Source: Leptasterias polaris
Taxonomy: Eukaryota > Echinodermata > Asteroidea > Forcipulatida > Asteriidae
Reading direction: 5' to 3'
Assembly (NCBI GenBank): GCA_037783415.1
Contig: JAZGTN010000051.1
Location: 620,001 to 684,000 of the forward strand
DNA: 64,000 nucleotides
Each line of letters opens with the position of its first letter. The stretch's first letter is position 1. Position numbers and translations under genes: made by a program. Shown piece after piece: positions 54,996-64,000 of the stretch. Below the pieces are notes generated by a model. It searched no databases and was not told the origin of the DNA. It saw only the letters and a program-made list of their open reading frames with translations.

Positions 54996-56574
54996 CAGTT
55001 AATCTAAAACAATGTCTTCGAGTTGAACTTTCCTGTTATGTATTAATTCCTATATAATTAATTCAAGTAATTAGTATATGCTTATTATACTTATAAGGTA
55101 TATACATGTAAGATATGATACCGATAATAACTAAATACATTCTACACTATAACTGCAACTTATACAGGCCTATACATCCTTCTCCACTGCATGTCTTGTA
55201 TTTACATAGTCCAGGATCTACAGAATTTCCAGTCATGGTTATAACACCTTTTTAAAATAAAACTATTTAATTTTTAATTCACATCTTGGAATGACAAATG
55301 TTTCTTTGTACTTTTGATGTACATATTTTCTTACAAACGAATTTAAAAAAAAAGTACAAAAACTTGCCTGGGAAATTCCTAAATTCAACCAAAATTGTTT
55401 TGATATTGTCAGAAAAAGTCATACACTTCTAAGTCCCGCCCACAAATTTGCATAAGTTTCAACGTTGTCCCAACGTTGTCTCAACGTTGGCTCAATTTTA
55501 GCATCTTGTCAAAAGGCGCTCATACCCAAAAGGAATGTATAGCTTTTTGCTTGCCAAATGTTAACGCAACATAGGAATGATATAACATTAGGTTTGTCGC
55601 ATCAGTTACCTGAACTTAGTCATAAAAACAACATTTCCATACACAAATAATTATCCCCCAAAATGTTAAATTTTAACTTCTTGTCAACATGTTATGCACG
55701 AAAACCTAGTAGAAATGTTAAGCTTTTTACTTGCCAAATATTAATGCAACACAGGAATTGTACAAAATTGAGTTTGAGATGTCGCATTATCTACCTGATT
55801 CGAACTCGGTGTAAAAAATGTTTTTCCATACAAAAAAACTAGAAACAATTACCCACAAATTGTTAATTTTTAACACCTTGTCAACGCGCTCAAAACCAAA
55901 CTGTGAAGGGCAACTTAGAAGTATACATTTGGTTTGAGGTTTCAATCACCTGTCTGAACCTTGAGTGAAAAAACATTTAGATATTTTGTAATTGTTAAAA
56001 AAACAAATAGCAACAAAAATGTGAATATTTTAATGGTTGGGGCGACCTCAAGTGCAGTCGTGAACTAAAAGCCTAGAGGAAGCCAACTTCAACATTTTTA
56101 GGGCTGGCTTTAGGCCTATATCGATCCCATTGTAGAATAGGTGACCTTGTAGAATAGGTGACCTTTTTCAACATCTGACCGTCCTTGCATTTCTGTATGC
56201 TCTGTGGTACTAATGGAAATATTACATTATTATTTGGACCACGAATAATGCCTTTTATTTTGCGGTGATTTCAATCAATGTTATCTGGGCTATTTCTTGG
56301 AATCCTCGCCCCTCATGTGTCTATATTTCTTGTGATCTTCTTGGTAATTTTCTTGATGGAAAATGTTAAAACGAGGCAATAGATGGCTGGTAATAATAAT
56401 ATTAGTATGTTACTGACTGATAGTCTGACCGGACACAATTGTTCAATATTTTACCATAGAGGAAGGATTTTATAAATTTAATTGTTCACCATAATTAAGT
56501 ATGCTAAATTCAATGTAAGAGTGTTTGGTTTAGCTCAAATCTAGATAAAAAAAGCAACTGCAACTTTTATCCAA

Positions 56575-57560
56575 CATTGTACATACGTCAAAAACGTTAC
56601 ATTGAAACAATGTTACCAATTATAATGTTGGATCAACATTGATTTTAGGTTGTTATTATCGCAACGCAAACAAAACCTTTTTACAACATTGTACATACGT
56701 CAACAACGTTCACAATGAAACAACGTTACCAGAATAAAATGTTGGATCAACATTGATTTTAGGTTGTTATTATCGCGACGCAACAATAACCTTAATCCAA
56801 CATTGCATTAACTTTTAAAAGTATACGTTGAAATGACGTTACCCAACTGACATTAGATCAAAATTGATTTAAGGTTGTTATTATTGCGACGCAATAACAA
56901 CCTTTATCCAACATTGTTCATACGTAAAAATCATTACGTGGAAAAAACGTTCCCAGAATGACGTTGGATCAACATTGATTTTAGGTTATTATTATCGCGA
57001 CGCAATAACAACCTTTATCCAACATTGCACATAGGCCAAAAACGTTACATTGAAAAAACGTTACCAGAATGACGTTGGGTCAACATTGATTTTAGGTTAT
57101 TATTATCGCGACGCAAAAACTACCTTTATCCAACATTGCACATAAGCCAAAAACGTTACATTGAAACAACGTTACCAGAAAGACGTTGGATCAACATTGA
57201 TTTTAGGTTGTTATTATCGCGACGCAATAACAACCTTTATCCAACATTGTACATACGTCAAAATCGTTACGTGGAAAAAACGTTACCAGAATGACGTTGG
57301 ATCAACATCGATTTTAGGTTGTTATTATCGCGACGCAATAACAACCTTTATCCAACATTGTTCATACGTCAAAAACATTACATTGAAACAACGTTACCAG
57401 AATGACGTTGGATCAACATTGATTTTAGGTTGTTATTATCGCGACGCAATAACAACCTTTATCCAACATTGCATCAACGTTAATTAGTATACGTTGAAAC
57501 TACGTTGCCAAATTGACGTTGGATCAACATTGTTTGTTGGTTGTTATAATCGCGACGTTA
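56575..57560. repeat. 111-bp tandem array, about eight units
   Basis: A GATTTTAGGTTGTTATTATC anchor recurs at about 56646, 56757, 56871, 56981, 57092, 57203, 57314 and 57425 (110-114 bp). As 111 is a multiple of three, the last units share one open frame of 108 codons (57161-57487) with a 37-residue period. I read this as a repeat artefact. Confidence 0.85.
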
Positions 57561-57717
57561 TTTCAACACTTTCCCAACGTTTACACAACGTCAAACTACA
57601 ACTTAAAACAAACATCGCAAATGTGACGTTGAAATAACGTTGTTTTATGGTATTTCGACGTTGTGACGCCATATCAACCAAAATTCAACGTTGAAATAAC
57701 GTTGTGTGCCCACTGGG

Positions 57718-58195
57718 TGGGGTGTGCTGAGTAATGTTGTGTGGGGGGGGGGGGGGACACAGCTTAAGCATGGACATGGCTCCAGATTTGATATTGCTTA
57801 AATAAACTGTTAATTGTCATCGTTTATCAGCCTGTGTGGTAAAAACTAATGGTGGTCCAATTATTTTTCTAAAAACTATTTGCTCTCATCTCAAGTGAGA
57901 CATTGCCTGAGACAGGTATAAACGGTGTCAAGCACATAAAATCAAATGTTGACAAACACTTCAGGTAAATTATCTGCCTCAAAATCGGGGAATTGTCTTC
58001 GCGGGTGCATTTGCAGAGTGAGCAAATGGCGCTGTAATAAGAACATCATACATAACATTGGTTCAAGAAACAGAAGTCATCTTATCAAGAATATAGCTCT
58101 ATGATCACATCTATGCGCAATTCAGTACCGTAAAGTTTGGTCAAAACACAATCGAGCTACACCGAAAACCAGAAGCGATTGAACAATGGTCATTG
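57718..58195. other. gene-free interval
   Basis: Nothing recognised apart from a G-tract at about 57742-57754. Confidence 0.4.
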
Positions 58196-58981
58196 TCCAC
58201 AAAGCACCGGCAAGGCTGAGTCCCCACTATAGAACTGCTTCAAGTTTACACTCCATCAAGGTATCTTCGATCCAGTGCAATATCCTTCTCCTTAAAGGGA
58301 CACGTTGCCTTGGATCGGACGAGTTGGTCTATAAAAAGCGTCTACTGTGACCGTTTGTTATAAAATGCATATGCATGGTTAGAAAGATGTTGTAAAAGTA
58401 GAACACAATGATCCACACAAGTATGCCTCGAAATTGCGTGGTTTTCCTTTTACTTTGCGAACTAAACACGTACGGTCCGCCATAGGGAGTCACAAATTTG
58501 ACTCCCTTAAATGGCGGACCATGTTAGTTCACGATGTAACAGGAAAACCACACAATTTCGAGGCATACTAAATTTGTGTGGATCATTGTATTCTACTTTT
58601 AAAACATCTTTCTATAAACCATAACAAATTATGCATTTTATATAACAAACGGTCACAGACGCTTTTTATAGACCAACTCGTCCGATCCAAGGCAACGTGT
58701 CCCTTTAAGCATAGAGCAAGGACCATAAGGAAGTCACCCAAGTCTCGACACTCTTGGGTGGCAGGTCTTTTTCTGCAGCTGCGCCACGCATCTGGAACTC
58801 CAGAAAATTCAAATCACTTCTCAAAACTTATCTTATATGTCACAAGTTTTTTAGGCTTGATTTAGTTGTACCGCCCCTATCTGTTTTCTTTCGTTTGTTT
58901 TTGGTTTACTGCGCCTTGTATTAACACCCAGCAGGGTGGATAATCATGTGCGCATAACAAGTTTCTTTATTATTATTACTA
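58196..58981 (+). mobile_element. 5'-truncated non-LTR retrotransposon, split by a MITE
   Basis: Before the MITE the frame reads LLQVYTPSRYLRSSA. After it comes RSFSAAAPRIWNS…FKSLLKTYL, the C-terminal signature of CR1/L2-type reverse transcriptases. A short 3' UTR and a (TTA)n tail follow at about 58966-58981. Only the last ~100 codons are present and the frame is broken. Confidence 0.7.
58296..58704. mobile_element. palindromic MITE with TTAA flanks, nested in non-LTR fragment
   Basis: The ends AGGGACACGTTGCCTTGGAT and the exact inverse are flanked by TTAA at 58292-58295 and 58705-58708. Almost the whole 409 bp is one foldback: arms of about 180 bp around a CCATAGGGAGTCACAAATTT loop. TTAA and the foldback form suggest piggyBac-type mobilisation, though the palindromic end makes the TTAA assignment ambiguous. 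Confidence 0.85.
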
Positions 58982-60844
58982 ATATAGGAAGTGTTTTTTG
59001 CAGACCACTCAAAATTGCTAGCCCTTTGCCCAGCTATTTGACCCTTTGACCCCTGGTCAACCGCAATAAACAAAAAACGTAACAGACTGTGTTCTAATCA
59101 TGAGCAAGCATCCAGCCAAGGTCGCATGCACTGCAGCCAACGGCAGCTGTAATCTTTCTGAGTCTTCCAAATTCGTAGTTAACTTCGGTGTACAGTTCGA
59201 ACAACCACATATACTGTGTACACCAGGAGTAAAACACCGAGAACGATCGAACAGGTCGAAAGAAACTTGTTCCACTCTACAATTGTATTTCCACATACAA
59301 TGCAGCCTACACTATATTTGTTTCCTTTTTCTTTACATGACCATGCTATGATGTTTCAAGCAAAGACAAACTATGTTATTAAATACAGAGCAATGAGCTT
59401 TAGTTCCTTGCTGTATGGATATTAATAAAGGGTTTTGTTTGATAGGTTGGTTGTTGGAGCAATTGTTTGTATTAAAACATTCATCAAAAACACATTACCA
59501 TAAAAGTAATTATATTACTTAATTTTACCACTTGTGGAAATTGCAATCAGAACGGCGGATTCCTACAATTAATTGGATTGTGCCATAATGTTACAATGTT
59601 TTTAACGTGTTCAAAGAGATATTTTCAAGATTCTATGGCTTGGTCCCTGCTGAACTGTACTAAATGACCATTTGACCAGTGTAAACCACAACAAACGAAA
59701 ACTTGATTACGTGTTCTCAACATCCATCCGTTCAAGGCCACAGCCGATGGTCGAATCGTTACTTAACTCGACATCATGCGTGCAGTAACCCCAGCGATCT
59801 AAATTCTAAATATTTTCAGTACAGTGCATTTCAGTAATTGTAGGGTACAGAAATCGTCTTCGATTACTTCTATAGTTGGGAGTACATTCTAGTCTCAGGG
59901 ATATTCTTCCTCTTGTTGTTTTATTTCTACTTATCAATCATATCAATCATTATTAATATGAATATTGTAGCATTATGTTGAACCTAACATGCAATATTAA
60001 TTAGGGTTCAGAAATGTGTAAGGAGCCGAGGGTGCATGTTTTATACCCAAAGAAATATTGTTGTGTGAAATATGTGTACAATTAATTGTCAAGTTTTTCC
60101 AGAAAGCGGTGGAAATGTCCCTGGTACTTCACAAACCACCAAACTTGTAGGCCTACACACTTAAAATAAAAAAAAATATATATAAAAATACTAAATAATA
60201 TTAATAAGAAAACGAGCACCCCAGCAAAAAAACGCATGTCAGCACCTTGGATGTATACACACCATTCATGCCATAATTGTTTTTGGATAGACGGTTTTAA
60301 ATGTAATGTTGACCTTTGTCGGGCTGCAGAAACTAATTACGAAATTGTTTTGTAACATCTACATCCACATTTACATATATTCTCATTAGTTAACATCCTG
60401 TTCAAATCTTAAAATTTAGGTAATGTCGGTATATTTTACACGTAGGATGTCCAGTGGTATTGAAGTAGCCGGGCCTATTGTTTATTGCAAGAATAGTTGT
60501 GAATTAGTCACACGATGTCAACATTTCCCGTTGAGCACTTGCCCCGTCTTTTTCAAAATGTTTCTCGGGATACAGGCCCTTGTAACCCGACAGTGCTAAT
60601 TTATGCTTTAGCCTATATCATTCCCAAATGATTTTCAAAATGTTGAATGCAAAATAAAAAGATTCACAGCTATCTGAAACTGAATACGCATTTTTGCAAG
60701 TTAACCGTTGACATAGCAAAGGTTCATTAAAATATAGCGCCCTCATATGCCTTTTGTAAATTGAAAAAAATTATCGTCGAATGAAGTTAATTCTTTTAAA
60801 AGTTAAATAAAATAATATGTACGGCGAATTAAAATTATGCATCT
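58982..60844. other. gene-free interval
   Basis: No supported gene. The overlapping frames at 59057-59351 on both strands have no family likeness. Confidence 0.35.
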
Positions 60845-61091
60845 TGTTAACGCCTCCGAAGGCGTCCGACTTCGTTCTTTGCTGTCTTCTCGGAGGGTCG
60901 TCTCCGCACCCAGGCAGTGGTATTTTCTATAGCCCCAGCCCAGCGGTTCTGGAACCAGGCAGACCCTCGGCCGCCCTGGCACGCACGGTCTTTGCTTTAC
61001 CGGGGCCTTGTCTGCAGAGCCGCTTCATTCGTGGGTGTCTGAGCACCTCCGGCCCCCATTAGCCTGCTTCTCCGAAGGCCTCCGACTTGCT
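60845..61091. repeat. GC-rich island bounded by CTCCGAAGGC direct repeats
   Basis: A ~245-bp segment far richer in G+C than its surroundings. CCTCCGAAGGCGTCCGACTT opens it and CTCCGAAGGCCTCCGACTTG closes it. It sits exactly at the left edge of the satellite. The 81-codon frame across it (60817-61062) has no recognised domain. Confidence 0.5.
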
Positions 61092-63160
61092 GTGCTCTCA
61101 AATCCCAAAATGAGTGTGTAGCTTTTTGCTTGTCAATTTGTAACGCAGCATGGGAATTACACACAATTTAGTTTCAGATGTTGCGTCAACTACCTTAACT
61201 TAGTAAAAAATTCACAATTCCATACATCAAACAGGAAAGGAATTATCTCCCAAAATGTTACATTTTAACATTTTGTAATACTGTGCTCTCAAATCCCAAT
61301 ATGAGTTTGTAACTTTTTGCTTGTCAAATTTTAACTCAACATAGGAATTGTACAAAAATTTGCTTCAGATGTCGCATGAACTACCTGAACTCAATAACAA
61401 ATTCACAATTCCATACATCAAACAGGAAAAAAATTATCTCCCAAAATGTTAAATTTTAACATTTTGTTTATACTCTGTGCTCTCAAATCCCAATATGAGT
61501 TTGTAGCTTTTTGCTTGTCAAATTTTAACGCAACATAGGAATTGTACAAAATTTACTTTCAGATGTCGCGTCAACTACCTGAACTTAGTAAATAAATTCA
61601 TAATTCCATACATCAAACAGGAAAAAAATTATCCCCCAAAATGTTGAATTTTAACATTTTGGTACGCTCTCAAATCCCAATGTGTGTGGGTAGCTTTTTG
61701 CTTGTCAAATTTTAACGCAACATAGGAATTGTACAAAATTTTGTTTCAGATGTCGCGTCAACTACCTGAACTTAGTAAAAAATTCATAATTCCATACATC
61801 AAACAGGAAAAAAATTATCCCCCAAAATGTTGAATTTTAACATTTTGGTACTGAGTGTGCTCCAAATCCCAATATGAGTTTGTAGCTTTTTGCTTGTCAA
61901 ATTTTTACGCAACATAGGAATTATACCAAATTTAGCTTCAGATGTCGCATGAACTACCTGAACTCAATAAAAAATTCACAATTCCATACATCAAACAGGA
62001 AAAAAATTATCTCCCAAAATGTTAAATTTTAACATTTTGTTTATACTGTGCTCTCAAATCCCAATATGAGTTTGTAACTTTTTGCTTGTCAAATTTTAAC
62101 GCAACATAGGAATTGTACAAAAATTAGCTTCAGATGTCGCATGAACTACCTGAACTCAATAAAAAATTCACAATTCCATACATCAAACAGGAAAAAAATT
62201 ATCTCCCAAAATGTTAAATTTTAACATTTTTTTACTGTGCTCTCAAATCCCAATATGAGTTTGTAGCTTTTTGCTTGTCAAATTTTAACGCAACATAGGA
62301 ATTATACCAAATTTAGCTTCAGATGTCGCATGAACTACTTGAACTCAATAAAAAATTCACAATTCCATACATCAAACAGGAAAACAATTATCCCCAAAAA
62401 TGTTGATTTTTAACATTTTGGTACTGTGCTCTCAAATCCCAATATGAGTTTAGTAGCTTTTTGCTTGTCAAATTTTAACGCAACATAGGAATTGTACCAA
62501 ATTTAGTTTCAGATGTCGCGTCAACTACCTGAACTTAGTAAAAAATTCATAATTCCATACATCAAACAGGAACAAAATTATCCCCCAAAATGTTGAATTT
62601 TAACATTTTGTTACTGTTCTCTCAATAGTAGCTTTTTGCTTTTCAAATTTTAACGCAACATAGGAATTGTACCAAATTTAGCTTCAGATGTCGCATGAAC
62701 TACCTAAACTCAATAAAACATTCACAATTCCATACATCAAACAGGAAAAAAATTATCTCCCAAAATGTTAAATTTTAACATTTTGTTACTCAATTTTTAC
62801 ATTTTGGTACTGTGCTCTCAAATCCCAATGTGTGTGGGTAGCTTTTTGCTTGTCAAATTTTAACGCAACATAGGAATTGTACAAAATTTACTTTCAGATG
62901 TCGCGTCAACTACCTGAACTTAGTAAAAAATTCATAATTCCATACATCAAACAGGAACAAAATTATCCCCCAAAATGTTGAATTTTAACATTTTGTTACT
63001 GTTCTCTCAAATCCCAATGTGTGTGGGTAGCTTTTTGCTTGTCAAATTTTAACGCAACATAGGAATTGTACAAAATTTACTTTCAGGTGTATCATCAACT
63101 ACCTGTACTTAGTGTGCAAAGGGTATTTCCATACTTAAAACAATATTTGTTTGTTACCCC
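61092..63160. repeat. ~190-bp satellite, 11 units
   Basis: Unit starts (GCTCTCAAATCCC and variants) lie at about 61094, 61285, 61479, 61666, 61859, 62050, 62239, 62429, 62617, 62814 and 63003. Each has a TAGCTTTTTGCTTGTCAAAT segment, AACGCAACATAGGAATT, ACTACCTGAACT, CATACATCAAACAGGA and CCCAAAATGTT. The unit at 62617 has a small deletion. There is no coding potential. Confidence 0.92.
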
Positions 63161-63344
63161 CCCCGGTCAATTATTAACTTTAACAACTTGTTAATATGCG
63201 CTCAAAACCCAGTTGCAAATACATCTTAGCAATTGTACAACATTTTGTATGAGACTTCCATGAACTGTCAAAACCTTGAGTGAAAACATATTTAGCTATT
63301 TCTTAATTTAATAGATGTAAATTTTTGCATCGGGGATAAAATGA

Positions 63345-63476
63345 ATATAATTTTGTTTTTTACCCTACAAAATCCACACCAGAGTGATTTGCCTGTTGAT
63401 TTTTTTCACAGAACTCGGGAAGGTGCTGAGCACAGTGCTTAACTCACATCGTGTAGGGTAAAAAAACAAAATTATA
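63345..63476. mobile_element. 132-bp MITE with ATAATTTTGTTTTTTACCCT ends
   Basis: The terminal sequence TATAATTTTGTTTTTTACCC and its inverse GGGTAAAAAAACAAAATTAT enclose about 85 bp. The flanking bases allow a TA duplication. It interrupts sequence homologous to 55950-56040. Confidence 0.75.
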
Positions 63477-64000
63477 TTTCTTAATTGTTAAGAATTAGCA
63501 ACAAGTTTGAATATTTCAAAGTTTTTAGGGACGCCCTCAAGTGCAATCGTGTACAAGTCGTGAAAAACTTACAGCAAGCCAATTTGGATCGCTTTAATGA
63601 GTGTCCGCTCGTCGTGGCCGATCGATCCCAGTGTGGAATGTGGAAATTTTTGTCGATGGTATTAACCGTCCATAGTAAAAGGACCGTTGTTGCATTCCTT
63701 ATGCCGCATGGTACGCTCAGAATGGAGATAGTTTGGACCACGAAAATAAGTACCAATCATTTTCTTTTTGCTGGAAAAACATGTTCAAAACAATGTTTTA
63801 TGGGCTATTGAATACTTTGGCATTTCTTGCCCCACATGTGCCTCTTTCTCATCGTGATCTTCTTGGTAATTGTCTTTATGAAAAATTGTTTATAACGACT
63901 TTTATAACGGTTCTGAACTGGTTAGAATAATGTAACCGACTGATTTCTGACTGGACACCAATTTCGGTATGTTAACACCTAATAATCGGTATGTTCCTCC
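63477..64000. repeat. unique segment shared with 56030-56460
   Basis: Words such as CCTCAAGTGCAATCGTG, TTTGGACCACGAA, CATGTGCCTC and TGATCTTCTTGGTAATT appear in the same order in both places, with moderate divergence. Overlapping frames on both strands are not convincing genes. The segment continues past the window end. Confidence 0.65.

Larger units (their letters stand above)
54598..57717. mobile_element. 3.1-kb element with CCCAGTGGGCA inverted ends
   Basis: The left end CCCAGTGGGCA…ACGTTGAATTAACGTTGAA and the right end TTCAACGTTGAAATAACGTT…TGCCCACTGGG are inverted. Both subterminal zones are dense in AACGTTG words. The interior contains about two diverged copies of the ~190-bp satellite unit (55510-55990), a unique segment (56030-56460) related to 63520-64000, and a 111-bp tandem array. 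I see no transposase, so it is probably a large non-autonomous DNA transposon. Confidence 0.75.

Noticed and set aside
57161..57487. 108-codon internally repeated protein
   Set aside because: The open frame exists because the 111-bp unit is a multiple of three. There is no start context, and earlier units of the same array are not open.
60817..61062. Proline/leucine-rich 81-codon protein in the GC-rich island
   Set aside because: No domain, signal or splice context. The open frame is expected from high G+C.

Overview
This is a eukaryotic, animal-type window: AT-rich, almost without long open frames, and full of mobile elements, palindromic MITEs, minisatellites and long homopolymers. A C-type lectin-like pair, the families of foldback repeats and the 5S rRNA sequence fit a marine deuterostome, most likely an echinoderm. 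That placement is an inference from repeat and gene style, not from a marker gene. No operons, CRISPR arrays or bacterial genes are present.

Layout. 1-1846 is the 3' end of a piggyBac-type transposon cut by the window edge. 1.85-14.4 kb holds minisatellites, two C-type-lectin-like open frames (3.7 and 7.1 kb, tandem relatives, both defective as read here), five palindromic elements or hairpins and a 485-bp interspersed repeat (two full copies, one partial). 16.2-20.9 kb is a nearly complete non-LTR retrotransposon on the minus strand (ORF1, then endonuclease plus reverse transcriptase), with one frameshift in each ORF. 22.2-23.35 kb is a hAT-like non-autonomous element with a perfect 8-bp target duplication. 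25.8-28.45 kb is bounded by GTTTAAAC-rich foldback blocks that enclose a plausible two-exon small gene. 30.1-35.3 kb is a second, complete piggyBac-type element: its transposase is frameshifted but keeps the catalytic aspartates. It carries a nested non-LTR fragment and an inverted duplication in its 3' part.

36.9-37.8 kb is a block of degenerate telomere-like CCCTAA repeats. Directly after it, 37.96-51.42 kb is a tandem array of 65 5S rRNA genes, all on the plus strand. I placed every copy. Spacing is 195-199 bp, or 242 bp where a 23-bp upstream motif is triplicated. Rare sequence variants recur at fixed offsets (1183, 2698, 4216 and 6914 bp), so the array is built of nested multi-gene duplications.

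54.6-57.7 kb is a 3.1-kb element with CCCAGTGGGCA ends and a 111-bp internal tandem repeat. 58.2-59.0 kb is a non-LTR 3' end interrupted by a perfect-ended palindromic MITE. 61.1-63.2 kb is an 11-copy ~190-bp satellite, followed by unique sequence to the window end. Both the satellite unit and that unique sequence also occur inside the 54.6-57.7 kb element, so the two loci are related.

The only confidently functional genes are the 5S genes. The protein-coding content is mainly transposon-derived, plus the defective lectin-like pair and one small two-exon candidate.
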